Source: Betaproteobacteria bacterium
GTDB taxonomy: Bacteria > Pseudomonadota > Gammaproteobacteria > Burkholderiales > Burkholderiaceae_C
Direction: 5' to 3'
NCBI GenBank assembly: GCA_016704535.1
Contig: JADIZZ010000002.1
Span: 124,001 to 188,000, forward strand
Length of the DNA: 64,000 nucleotides
Shown: positions 9,148 through 18,064 of the stretch, one piece after another
Numbering within the stretch: position 1 is the first letter of the stretch
How the letters are laid out: each line of letters begins with the position of its first letter
The notes under the pieces: model-generated
Told to the model about the DNA's origin: nothing
The model's database searches: none
Seen by the model: the letters and a program-made list of their open reading frames with translations, nothing else
Translations under genes and position numbers: made by a program

Positions 9148-10521
9148 ATGAACCTCACGCCCCTCACCGCCCTTTCGCCGCTGGACGGCCGTTACGCCGG
9201 CAAACTGGCTGCGCTGCGCCCGGTGCTCTCGGAATTCGGCCTCATGCACCACCGTGTGCAGGTCGAGGTGGAGTGGTTCATCGCACTGTCCGACGCCGGG
9301 CTCAAAGAGTTCAAGCCGCTCGGCGAGGCCAGCCGCAGCCTGCTGCGCGGTCTGGTGGCCGACTTCGACGAGGTCGACGCGCAAGCCATCAAGGACATCG
9401 AGCGCACGACGAACCACGACGTCAAGGCCGTCGAGATGTGGATCAAGGCCCGCTTCGAGGGCCAGGTCGAGCTGCAGGCCGCAGCCGAGTTCGTGCACTT
9501 CGCCTGCACCAGCGAGGACATCAACAACACCAGCCACGCGCTGATGCTCAAGCGCGCCCGCGACGAGGCGCTGCTGCCGGCGCTGGACAAGCTGCTGGTG
9601 CAGCTCGGCACGATGGCGCACACGCTGGCCGCGCTGCCGATGCTCAGCCGCACCCACGGCCAGACCGCCAGCCCCACCACCGTGGGCAAGGAGGTGGCGA
9701 ACATCGCCGCGCGCCTGGCCACGGCGCGCCAGCGCATCGCCGCCGTGCCGCTGCTGGCGAAAATGAATGGCGCGGTGGGCAACTACAACGCGCATGTCGC
9801 GGCCTACCCCGGCTTCGACTGGGAAGCCTTCAGCCGCCGTGTCGTCGAAGAGCGCCTGGGGCTGACGTTCAACGCCTACACGATCCAGATCGAGCCGCAC
9901 GACTGCATGGCCGAGCTGTTCGACGCCGTGGCGCGTGCGAACACCGTGCTCATCGACTGGGCGCGCGACGTCTGGGGCTACGTCTCTCTGGGCTATTTCA
10001 AGCAGCGGCTGAAGAAGGGCGAAGTGGGCTCGTCGACCATGCCGCACAAGGTCAACCCCATCGACTTCGAGAACGCCGAGGGCAACTACGGTCTGGCCAA
10101 CGCGCTGCTCTCGCACATGAGCCACAAGCTGCCCATCAGCCGCTGGCAGCGCGACCTCACCGACAGCACCGTGCTGCGCAACATGGGCGTGGCGCTGGGC
10201 TACGCGCTGCTGGCGCACGACAGCCTGAGCCGCGGCCTGGACAAGCTGGAAGTCAACGAAGCCGCGCTGGCCGCCGACCTGGACGCCGCCTGGGAAGTGC
10301 TGGCCGAGCCGGTGCAGACCGTGATGCGCCGCCACGGCCTGCCCAACCCGTATGACCAGCTGAAGGAGTTCACGCGCGGCCAGCCGATCACGCGTGAGCT
10401 GATGCAGGGTTTCATCCGCGGCCTGGCGCTGCCCGAGGAAGACAAGGCAAGGCTGCTGGCGATGACGCCGGGCAGCTACACCGGCCTGGCCGAGCCCCTG
10501 GCGCGGCGCTGGAAGCCTTGA
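9148..10521 (+). CDS. purB: Adenylosuccinate lyase
   Basis: The 457-residue enzyme catalyses two steps of purine synthesis: SAICAR to AICAR plus fumarate, and adenylosuccinate to AMP plus fumarate. It has the fumarase/aspartase superfamily signature SSTMPHKVNPIDFENAEGN (about residues 294-312), the TSEDINN motif (about residues 120-126) and the SRTHGQ motif with the catalytic His (about residues 167-172). The length equals that of the E. coli-type PurB, to which it looks close. It is followed within nine bases by pyrF, so purine and pyrimidine steps are likely co-transcribed. Confidence 0.96.
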   Translation: MNLTPLTALSPLDGRYAGKLAALRPVLSEFGLMHHRVQVEVEWFIALSDAGLKEFKPLGEASRSLLRGLVADFDEVDAQAIKDIERTTNHDVKAVEMWIKARFEGQVELQAAAEFVHFACTSEDINNTSHALMLKRARDEALLPALDKLLVQLGTMAHTLAALPMLSRTHGQTASPTTVGKEVANIAARLATARQRIAAVPLLAKMNGAVGNYNAHVAAYPGFDWEAFSRRVVEERLGLTFNAYTIQIEPHDCMAELFDAVARANTVLIDWARDVWGYVSLGYFKQRLKKGEVGSSTMPHKVNPIDFENAEGNYGLANALLSHMSHKLPISRWQRDLTDSTVLRNMGVALGYALLAHDSLSRGLDKLEVNEAALAADLDAAWEVLAEPVQTVMRRHGLPNPYDQLKEFTRGQPITRELMQGFIRGLALPEEDKARLLAMTPGSYTGLAEPLARRWKP

Positions 10522-10529
10522 GCCCGGAC

Positions 10530-11363
10530 ATGACCGCCGACTTCCGCGCCCAGCTCCTGGCCGCCCAGGCCAAGAACGCCAGCATGCTCTGCGTCGGGCT
10601 CGACCCCGAACCGGCGAAGTTTCCCGGGGCCTGGAAGGACGATGCGGCGCGCATCTTCGACTTCTGCGCCAGCATCGTCGACGCGACGAAGGACCTCGTC
10701 TGCGCATTCAAGCCGCAGATCGCCTACTTCGCCGCGCAGCGTGCCGAAGAACAGCTGGAACGGCTCATCGCACACATCCAGGCCGTGGCGCCGCAGGTGC
10801 CGGTCATCCTCGACGCCAAGCGCGGCGACATCGGCAGCACGGCCGAGCAGTACGCGCGCGAAGCCTTCGAGCGCTATCGCGCCGACGCGGTGACGCTTTC
10901 GCCCTTCATGGGCGGCGACTCGATCGAGCCCTACATGCGCTGGACGGGCAAGGGCCTGGTCCTGCTGTGCCGCACCAGCAACCCCGGCGGCAGTGATTTG
11001 CAGGCGCAGCGGCTGCAGGACGGCAGCCTGCTCTACGAACACATCGCCCGGCTGGCGGCGGGTGAGTGGAACCGTGGCGGCCAGATCAGTCTGGTGGTGG
11101 GCGCCACATTCCCGGCCGAGGTGGCGCGCGTGCGAGAGCTGGCACCCACGCTGCCGCTGCTGATCCCCGGCATCGGCGCGCAGGGCGGCGACGCCGAAGC
11201 CACCGTGCGCGCAGGCTGGCGGCCGGGCGCGCCCATCATCGTCAGCTCGTCACGCGCCGTGTTGTACGCCGGCACGGCGGAAGGCGACGGCTGGAACGAC
11301 GCCGCGCGCCGGGTGGCGGCCGCCACGCGGGCGGTGCTTCAGCAGTCGCGTCCGCCCGCCTGA
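10530..11363 (+). CDS. pyrF: Orotidine 5'-phosphate decarboxylase
   Basis: This 277-residue cytoplasmic enzyme converts OMP to UMP, the last step of de novo UMP synthesis. It belongs to the longer type 2 group: it has CVGLDPEPAKFP near residue 25, the Lys-containing active-site motif DAKRGDIGSTA (about residues 94-104), and a PGIGAQGGD phosphate-binding segment near residue 215. The ATG at 10530 lies just after the purB stop; a TTG at 10518 overlapping purB is a weaker alternative. Translation is probably coupled to purB. Confidence 0.95.
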   Translation: MTADFRAQLLAAQAKNASMLCVGLDPEPAKFPGAWKDDAARIFDFCASIVDATKDLVCAFKPQIAYFAAQRAEEQLERLIAHIQAVAPQVPVILDAKRGDIGSTAEQYAREAFERYRADAVTLSPFMGGDSIEPYMRWTGKGLVLLCRTSNPGGSDLQAQRLQDGSLLYEHIARLAAGEWNRGGQISLVVGATFPAEVARVRELAPTLPLLIPGIGAQGGDAEATVRAGWRPGAPIIVSSSRAVLYAGTAEGDGWNDAARRVAAATRAVLQQSRPPA

Positions 11364-11421
11364 ACCATGCGCCGGAGCGGACCCGCTGACACGTGCGCGG
11401 CTGCTGCCCCACCCTAGTCCC

Positions 11422-13576
11422 GTGACGCCCCCGCCACCCGACACCGCCAGGTCAGCGCCTCAGGCGCCGCCGCTGATGACACGCGCCTACCTCTGGATGG
11501 CCAGCGGCGCCGCACTGCTGGGCGTTGTGCTGCTGCTGGCGACGGGCGACGGCAGCAGCCCGTGGGCCGCCGGGCTCTTCGGTGCCTTGACGCTGCTGGC
11601 GGCCGCCGCCACGCTGCTGCCCGACCGTCACCTCGTTGGCACCGTCACCATCGTCTTCGCCGCCGTCATCCTGACGGTGGGTGGCACCGCCGTGCTGCTG
11701 GAATGGGGTCTGCTGGCACCCGCGCTGCCGCTCGTCGGCCTGGTGGTGAGCATGGCCTGCCTGGCCGTGGGCTGGCGTGGCGGCGCGCTGCTGGCCGTCG
11801 GTGCTTTCGCCATGGTGATACTCATCGCCGTTCACGCCCCCGGCCCGATAGACGGTCGCGGCGTGCCGCAGGCCTTGGCGCTCCTGGGCGGCCACCTGGC
11901 CGGCATCCTGGCCGGCCTGGCTGGCGGTGCGCTGGCGTCGCGCCTGATGCTGCGTTTTGCTGCCGGCGCGCGCGAACGTGAGCACCGCTTCCGTCGCCTT
12001 CTCGCGCTGGGGGCCGACCGGCTACTGGGAAACCGACGCCCGGCACCGCCTGTGCGCTGCCGGCGGCCTGAGCGACACGCTGCCGCGCACGGCCAGCGTC
12101 ACCCGCCTGGGCTGCGAGTTCTGGGAGCTGCCACAGTTCGACTGCGACGCCGAGACGCTGGACACGGTGCGCGCCGACCTGGAGGCGCACCGCCCCTTCC
12201 GCGACCTGCACGTGCGCTGGACCTTCTCCAACGGCCGCAGCCATGACTTCCTGGCCAGTGGCGAACCCCGCTTCGACGGGCAAGGCGTCTTCACCGGCTT
12301 CTGGGGCGTGATACGCGACGTCACCGGGATGCAAGCCGCAGTGCCGGTGCCGGCCACCGCGGAGACGCCCTACCTGGAGCCGTTCTCGCACATCCCCACG
12401 CCGCTGGTGCTGCACCGCCACGGCCGCGTGCTCGACGCCAATCCGGCCGCGCTGACGCTTTTCGGTCAATCCGATCTGGACGCGATGACGGGCAGCGCCC
12501 TGCTGCTCTATTACGAAGACGGCGAATCCCGCGAGCGTGCACGCCAGGACCTGCGGCAATTGCAGGATCAGCCGGCGGGTACGGCGCTGCCGGTGGCCAG
12601 TTTCAGGCTGCGCGTGCTGGGTCGAACGGTGCTGGTACGCGCCACGAATGTCTGCGTCGACGCCGAAGGCGGCCCGGCGCTGCTGGCCATCTTCGCTGAC
12701 GACACCGACCGCCTGGCTGCCGAAGACGCGCTGCGGTGGTCCGAGGGTTTGCTGTCGCACATCGTGGCCACCAGCCCCGACGTCATCATGCTCATCGACC
12801 TGGCCAGCGACCGCTACCTGATGGTCAACCCGGCCTTCGAGCAACTGAGCGGCTGGCACGCCGCCGAAGCGGTGGGGCGCACTTCGATGGAACTCGGCAT
12901 CTGGGCCGACGCCGCCGAGCGCGAGACTTTCGTGGCCGAGGTAGACGAGCACGAGCCGGCAGCCGACCTGCCGATGCGCTTCATCGCGCGCGACGGGCAA
13001 GCCATCCCGCTGCGCACCTCTGCAGCGCGCTTTGTGATGGAAGGCCACGACTACCTCGTCATCTGCGGGCGCGACGTCAGCGTCACCGACATCCTCGACT
13101 TGTCGAAGATCGAGGCCGGGAAGCGGCAGGTCGAGGCCGCGGCGCCGGTCGCCTCCCTGCCGGCGGCCACGGTCGGCCTGCAAGGGGCCCGCGTGCTGAT
13201 GGTCGAGGACAACCCCGTCAACATGATGATCGCCGTGACCATGCTCAAGCATTGGGGCGTGAACGTCACGCAGGCGGCTGACGGCAATGAGGCGCTGGCG
13301 GCGGTGCAGGCCGCCGACGCAGCGGGCCAGCCCTTCGATGCCGTGCTGATGGACGTGCAAATGCCGCACCTGGGCGGGTACGAGGCCACGCGCGCGCTGC
13401 GCGCCGCCGGCCAGCACCTGCCGGTGATCGCGCTCACCGCTGCGGCCCGGGTCAGCGAGCGCGAGCAGGCGCTCGGTGCGGGCATGAACGACTTCCTCAC
13501 CAAACCCATCGATGCCGAGCGGCTGCGCACCACGCTGGCGCGCTGGTGCACCCAAGGCGCCCGGGGTGCCCCGTAA
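11422..13576 (+). pseudogene. Broken hybrid histidine kinase (membrane-PAS-REC remnant)
   Basis: The N-terminal part (11422 to about 12021) encodes several membrane helices. The frame then shifts by one base: after GAD-R near 12019-12022 one extra C breaks the join, and PAS-like sequence (YWETDARHRL...) continues in the other frame to 13576. At about 13080 the last PAS domain runs straight into ILDLSKIEAGK, the end of a DHp helix. The H-box part of DHp and the whole HATPase domain are absent. A receiver domain follows, with VEDNPVN, LMDVQMP (phospho-acceptor Asp) and LTKPID. As it stands the gene cannot make a working kinase. A GTG at 11422 or an ATG at 11476 could start it. Confidence 0.8.
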
Positions 13577-13639
13577 GTCAGGTGCGCGAAGGGTCCGCCA
13601 TCGGGACCGAGGCGAAACCGGCGCTGGCGGCAGGCCCGA

Positions 13640-14695
13640 TCAAAGCACCGCCGGCTGCAGGTAGCGCAACGTGCCGGCGTCGGCGTCGATCTCCACCGGC
13701 AGGCCCACCGGTAGCGTGAACTTGCGCTTGATGTGGCCGAAGAGCGCGCCGCTGTAGACGGGCACGTTCAGCGGCTTGAAGTAGTCGTCGAAGACTTCGT
13801 CGAGCGTCAGCGTGCCGTAGTTGCCGTCACCCGGGCCGCAGTTCGTGAAGCCGCCCAGCACCACGCCGGCCACGCGGTCCAGCGCGCCACTCAGTTTGAG
13901 CGTGCTGAGCATGCGGTCGACGCGGTAGATGTATTCGTTGATCTCTTCCAGGAAGAGGATGGCGCCGTCGAAACGCGGCCAGTAGGCCGAGCCAGCCATC
14001 GCGCTCAGCACCGCCAGGTTGCCGCCTACCAGCGGGCCCCGTGCACGGCCGCCGCGCAACGTGGTGATGCGTCCCGTGCGCGCGACCAGGGCGTCTTCCT
14101 TGTCCTTCGGATTGGCCAGCGTCAGCGCCTGGCCTTCCATCACGGCGCCGCGCAGCCAGCCGACGCTGAACTCGTTCCACTCGCTGACGCCCAGCGGGCA
14201 GTGGAAGGTGACCAGGCCGGTCTGCACCTGCACGGCATTGAGCAGCGCCGTGAGATCGCTGAAGCCGCCCAGGAACTTCGGCGTTCGGCGGATGGCGGCG
14301 TAGTCCACCAGCGGCAGCATGCGGTTGCCGCCCGAGCCGCCGGTCAGCGCCAGGATGCCGTGCACCGTGGGGTCGGCGAACATGGCGTTCACGTCGGCGG
14401 CGCGCTGCGCGTCGGTGCCCGCGAACTGGCCATAGCGCGCGCGCAGGTGGGGCGCCTCGCGCACCTTGAAGCCCAGCGCCTGCAGCGACTCGGTGGCAAT
14501 GGCGTAGGGCGCCCTTTCGTAGACGGCGCTCGAGGGGTTGACGAGCGCCACGGTGTCACCCGGCTTCAGGCGCGGCGCGCGCAGCACGGGCGGCGACGTG
14601 GCCTGCGCCGCGGCAGCGGCGGGCACGGCGGCCATCGCGGTGGCGCCCAACGTCACCGCCCCGCTGCCGATGAACTCCCGTCGCGTCGTCTTCAT
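13640..14695 (-). CDS. LD-carboxypeptidase (S66 family), Tat-exported
   Basis: The 351-residue protein begins with a clear twin-arginine signal, TTRREFIGSGAVTLGAT, then AAAAAQA. The S66 triad is present: Ser in GGFSDLTAL, Glu in LFLEEINEYIYRVDRML, and His in GALFGHIKRKFTLPVG. S66 LD-carboxypeptidases release the terminal D-Ala from murein tetrapeptides. The classical LdcA is cytoplasmic, so the Tat signal suggests a periplasmic variant. It lies 11 bases after the VanX/DdpX-type dipeptidase and in the same run as a peptide-binding protein, pointing to murein peptide use. A MccF-like role on other peptides is possible. Confidence 0.85.
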   Translation of the reverse strand: MKTTRREFIGSGAVTLGATAMAAVPAAAAAQATSPPVLRAPRLKPGDTVALVNPSSAVYERAPYAIATESLQALGFKVREAPHLRARYGQFAGTDAQRAADVNAMFADPTVHGILALTGGSGGNRMLPLVDYAAIRRTPKFLGGFSDLTALLNAVQVQTGLVTFHCPLGVSEWNEFSVGWLRGAVMEGQALTLANPKDKEDALVARTGRITTLRGGRARGPLVGGNLAVLSAMAGSAYWPRFDGAILFLEEINEYIYRVDRMLSTLKLSGALDRVAGVVLGGFTNCGPGDGNYGTLTLDEVFDDYFKPLNVPVYSGALFGHIKRKFTLPVGLPVEIDADAGTLRYLQPAVL

Positions 14696-14706
14696 GCCGT
14701 GCTCCC

Positions 14707-15324
14707 TCACCACACACGCGGCAGCTGGCGCCGCACCCGTTCGCGGTCGCCGTGATCGAAGTGCCACCACTCGGTGGGGATGCCGTGAAAACCGCCGTGC
14801 ATCATCGCGTCGTGCAGGCAGTCGCGCTCGGCCACTTGCGCCAGGCTCAGCACGCCGCTGGCCAGGTGCTCGGCGTGCAGCGCCGGGTGCGAGGCCTCGC
14901 TCATCTCGTCGAAGCCGCTGCCCATGTCGGACTCGCGGCCGTGGGGGTCGATCAGGGTCACGTCCACCGCCATGCCGAAGCTGTGGATGGAACCGCGGTG
15001 CGGGTTGGCGAAGTAGTGCTCCATGTCCGTGCCCACCACGTCGTGCCAGATCGCCTCCTGCACACGCTGGGGTCGCAGCGCGTCCAGCACCAGGATGCGC
15101 CAGCCCGGGCGCCTCTGCGCCAGCCAGGCCGCAGCGGCTTCCAGACCCTCGGCGGCCTCGGCGCGCAGCCACGCGCAGTCCATCGTGCCGTAGAGGTTCA
15201 GGCTGGCGAAGTTGTTGGTGCCTGCGTAACGCAGGTCGTAGGGCACGCCGCGCAGGCTGTCCAGGCGCCGGAAGGCGGGGTGACCGGCGATGTCCTCGAC
15301 ACGCACCATGGGCAACGGGTTCAT
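14707..15324 (-). CDS. D-alanyl-D-alanine dipeptidase (VanX/DdpX family, M15D)
   Basis: The 205-residue protein shows the M15D zinc-peptidase motifs: SIHSFGMAVDVTLID (HxxxxxxD zinc ligands), the catalytic Glu and last His in PTEWWHFDHGD, and the conserved Arg region in LDALRPQRVQ. The family hydrolyses D-Ala-D-Ala. Outside vancomycin operons, DdpX recycles D-Ala-D-Ala as carbon during starvation. The ATG at 15324 overlaps the upstream binding-protein stop (ATGA), so the two are translationally coupled. I see no signal peptide, so it should act in the cytoplasm. Confidence 0.88.
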   Translation of the reverse strand: MNPLPMVRVEDIAGHPAFRRLDSLRGVPYDLRYAGTNNFASLNLYGTMDCAWLRAEAAEGLEAAAAWLAQRRPGWRILVLDALRPQRVQEAIWHDVVGTDMEHYFANPHRGSIHSFGMAVDVTLIDPHGRESDMGSGFDEMSEASHPALHAEHLASGVLSLAQVAERDCLHDAMMHGGFHGIPTEWWHFDHGDRERVRRQLPRVW

Positions 15325-16925
15325 CGGTAGACGCCTTCGAAGTCGACGCTGCCGTTGGGCGCCATCACGAAGCCCTGCACGTCCCTGCGCAGCGGGATGT
15401 AGACGGAGGAATGCGCCATCGTGATCCACGGCCTTTCGCGCTTGAAGATGGCCTGCGCCTGCTCGAACATCGCCAGCCGCTTGGGCTCGTTCACCTCGGC
15501 GCGTGCGGCCTCCACCAGCGCGTCGAACTCGGCGTTGCAGAACTTGATGCCGCCGCGGCTGGCCGCGCAGGTGAGGTTGGGCGTGAGGAACTCGTCGGCA
15601 GCGGCCAAGTCGGTGCTCCAGCCGCTCATGTAGACGTGGTGTTCACCGGCATTGGCGCGCTTCAGGTACTCGCCCCACTCGTAGGTGAGGATGCGCGTCT
15701 TGACGCCGATCTTCGCCCAATCGGCCTGGATCATCTGCGCCATCAGCTGGCCGTTGGGGTTGGTGGGGCGGCTGATGGGCAGCGCCCACAAGTCCACTTC
15801 CAGTTCGCCCTTCAGGCCGGCCTTGCCTGCCACATCAGCCAGCAGGCGCTTCGCACGCTCGGGGTCGTACTCGTTCTTCAGCGTCCTGTTGTAGCCGGGC
15901 ACGGCAGGCGGAAAGGCGCTGACGGCTTGCAGCGCGTCGCCGCGGGGAAACAGCACCTTGAACAGCGCATTGCGGTCGATGGCGATGTCCAGCGCCTCGC
16001 GCACTTCACGTCGGTCGACGGGCGGCTTCTTCAGGTTGAAGGCCAGGTAGCTGATGTTCAGCGCCTGGATCTTCTGCACCACCACCTGCGGGTGGCCCGC
16101 GAGTGCGGTGATGTCGACGTCGCGGATTGCCGCGGCGACGTGGCACTCACCGCGCGACACCTTCTGCACGCGAACGTTGGGCTCGCGGCTGATGGCGTAG
16201 ACCAGGCGCTCGGTGCGTTGCACGCCACCCCAGTAGCCTGGGTGGGCCGTCATGCGCAGCACGTCGTCCTTGCGGTAGCTCTTGAAGCGGAACGGCCCGG
16301 TGCCCACGGGCTGGTTGTTGATGGCGCTGGCGCGGCCCTGCGCCAGCAGTTGCGCGGCGTATTCGGCCGAGTGGATGCCGGCGAAGGAACTCGCGAAGTA
16401 GCCCAGGAAGTTGACGTTGGCCTTGTGCAGGCGGAAGCGCACCTCGTGGTCACCGACGCGGTCGATGCCGGCGATCATCTGCGCCAGCCCCAGGCTCTGC
16501 GGGTAGACGTAGGTGGCCGGAAAGGCGCGGTTGAAGGGCTGCTGCGGGTCGACGAAGCGCGTGAAGGTGAACAGCACGTCGTCTGCATTGAACGCACGTG
16601 TCGGCGTGAAGTACGGCGTGGTGTGGAAGGCCACGTCGCGCCGCAGCGTGAACGTAAAGCTCTTCGCGTCGGGGCTCACCGTCCATGCGGTTGCCAAGGC
16701 GGGTTCCAGCACCGCGGTACCGCGCTTGAAGCTCACCAGGCCCTGGAAGATCTGTGACGTGACGTTGCCAGTGCTGCTGCTGTCCCACAGCGCGGGGTCG
16801 AAACCCTCGGGGCTGGCGTCGGCGCAATACACCAGCGGCTTGGCGGCCAGCGCAGCCGTGGCTGACAGGATCAGGACACAAGTGGCCAGCCGGCCGAGAC
16901 AGCGTGAAGACACGCGGGAGATCAT
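15321..16925 (-). CDS. Dipeptide-type ABC substrate-binding protein (SBP family 5)
   Basis: This 534-residue protein has a signal peptide (RLATCVLILSATAALAA) and family 5 features: SPEGFDPALWDSSST near the mature start, the ENSDGK-like opening of the first lobe, and NNQPVGTGPFRF (about residue 195). The family binds di- and oligopeptides in the periplasm; DppA is the model. The stop overlaps the start of the D-Ala-D-Ala dipeptidase gene, a pairing like ddpX-ddpA, so D-Ala-D-Ala or murein peptides are plausible ligands. No permease or ATPase lies beside it; it may share a transporter encoded elsewhere. The start at 16925 is immediately before the signal peptide. Confidence 0.85.
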   Translation of the reverse strand: MISRVSSRCLGRLATCVLILSATAALAAKPLVYCADASPEGFDPALWDSSSTGNVTSQIFQGLVSFKRGTAVLEPALATAWTVSPDAKSFTFTLRRDVAFHTTPYFTPTRAFNADDVLFTFTRFVDPQQPFNRAFPATYVYPQSLGLAQMIAGIDRVGDHEVRFRLHKANVNFLGYFASSFAGIHSAEYAAQLLAQGRASAINNQPVGTGPFRFKSYRKDDVLRMTAHPGYWGGVQRTERLVYAISREPNVRVQKVSRGECHVAAAIRDVDITALAGHPQVVVQKIQALNISYLAFNLKKPPVDRREVREALDIAIDRNALFKVLFPRGDALQAVSAFPPAVPGYNRTLKNEYDPERAKRLLADVAGKAGLKGELEVDLWALPISRPTNPNGQLMAQMIQADWAKIGVKTRILTYEWGEYLKRANAGEHHVYMSGWSTDLAAADEFLTPNLTCAASRGGIKFCNAEFDALVEAARAEVNEPKRLAMFEQAQAIFKRERPWITMAHSSVYIPLRRDVQGFVMAPNGSVDFEGVYR

Positions 16926-17043
16926 AGTGGCGGGGTCGCGGGGTCGCGGCTTGCGGCCCGGAGCGGACATTCGTGCCTGCAGCGCGCCTTTCACTTTCAA
17001 CCAAGGCCTGGCACGGATCCGGCTCTGCCGGTCCGTCGCCAGA

Positions 17044-17082
17044 GCCCCCTCGGGGGGTGGCGACCGCAGGGAGCCTGGGGGC
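17044..17082. repeat. REP-like intergenic palindrome
   Basis: In the 180-base gap between the M48 peptidase stop and the binding-protein start lies a G/C-rich unit. It opens with GCCCCC (17044-17049), continues with CCCC-CTCG-GGGG, and closes with GGGGGC (17077-17082), giving an outer and an inner palindrome. This resembles short intergenic repeats that I know from Rubrivivax, Methylibium and Acidovorax genomes. Only one copy was noticed here. It could also attenuate transcription between the two genes. Confidence 0.4.
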
Positions 17083-17105
17083 CCACTCCGTGCCGCAAGC
17101 CGACG

Positions 17106-17999
17106 TCAAGCCGCGGGCGGCTGGAAGCGTCGGTCGGGTTTGCCCGCCGCCTGGAACATCGGCTGCACGCGCGGCAGCTTGCCCTGAATGTCCTTGATGC
17201 GCGTTTCACCCGCAGGGTGGGTAGACAACCACTGCGGCGGTGCCTTGCCGGCGGTGGCCGCGCCCATCTTCTGCCACAGCGTGACGCCGGCGCCAGGGTC
17301 GTAGCCGGCACGCGCGGCCAGCAGCAGGCCCAGCGCATCGGCCTCGGACTCGTCCTCACGGCCGAACTTCAAGCTCAGCAGCTGAGTGGCGCCCTGCGCG
17401 GCCAGATCGCCCAGGTTGCCCAGCCCAAACAGCGCCGCGGCGCCGCGGAGTGCCAGCTCGGTACCGCCGCTCTTGGCCATGCGTTCACGGGCGTGCTCCA
17501 GCAGCGCATGCGCGACCTCGTGGCCCATGATCATCGCCACCTCGTCGTCGTTCAGCTGCAGCTGTTGCAGGATGCCGGAGAAGAAGGCGATCTTGCCGCC
17601 GGGCATGCAGAAGGCGTTGATCTGCTTGCTGTTGAGCAGGTTGACCTCCCAGCGCCACTGGGCCGCACGCTCGTTGCACTCGGTCGTGAAGGGCACGATG
17701 CGTTGCGCGATGTAGCGCAGGCGCTGCAACTGCGGGTGCGCGCCCGGCACCAGCGCGCCCTGGCCCTGGGCCTGCCGCAGCATCTGCACGTACTGCTGCT
17801 GCGCGCTGCCCTCCACTTGACCGGCCGGCACCAGGCCGGCCACCCGGGAACGGCGGCACTCGGCAATCTCGGCCCGCGCCGCCGCCACGGGCGCCAATGC
17901 GCCAGCGGCCAGCAACGCCGTGAAGCGGCGCCGGCCGAGCAGGGTGCACATGCAGCCGTAGGCGGACTGAAGATGCGGGTTGTCTTGCATGGGATCCAT
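17106..17999 (-). CDS. M48-family zinc metalloprotease, exported
   Basis: The protein (up to 297 residues) contains the zinc motif HEVAHALLEH at about residues 160-169, with the third ligand region in EDESEADALGLLLAARAGYDP. The CMPGGKIAFFSG segment just before the motif is typical of the periplasmic BepA/LoiP type. A Tat-like signal, GRRRFTALLAAGALAP, lies at residues 22-37, so the start is uncertain: 17999 and 17951 are both possible. Family members degrade misfolded outer-membrane proteins. It lies 65 bases after the AmpG-like gene in the same direction. Confidence 0.87.
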   Translation of the reverse strand: MDPMQDNPHLQSAYGCMCTLLGRRRFTALLAAGALAPVAAARAEIAECRRSRVAGLVPAGQVEGSAQQQYVQMLRQAQGQGALVPGAHPQLQRLRYIAQRIVPFTTECNERAAQWRWEVNLLNSKQINAFCMPGGKIAFFSGILQQLQLNDDEVAMIMGHEVAHALLEHARERMAKSGGTELALRGAAALFGLGNLGDLAAQGATQLLSLKFGREDESEADALGLLLAARAGYDPGAGVTLWQKMGAATAGKAPPQWLSTHPAGETRIKDIQGKLPRVQPMFQAAGKPDRRFQPPAA

Positions 18000-18064
18000 T
18001 GTGGGCGAGGCCGATGTAGATCGTCGCCGGCCGCCGGGGTTCCGTCAGCGACGCCGTGGGGCCG

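Noticed and set aside
13980..14350. Loss of the catalytic serine in the S66 peptidase (GGSGGN in the glycine loop)
   Set aside because: The nucleophile of this family lies in the later G-x-S-D motif, which is intact here as GGFSDLTAL.
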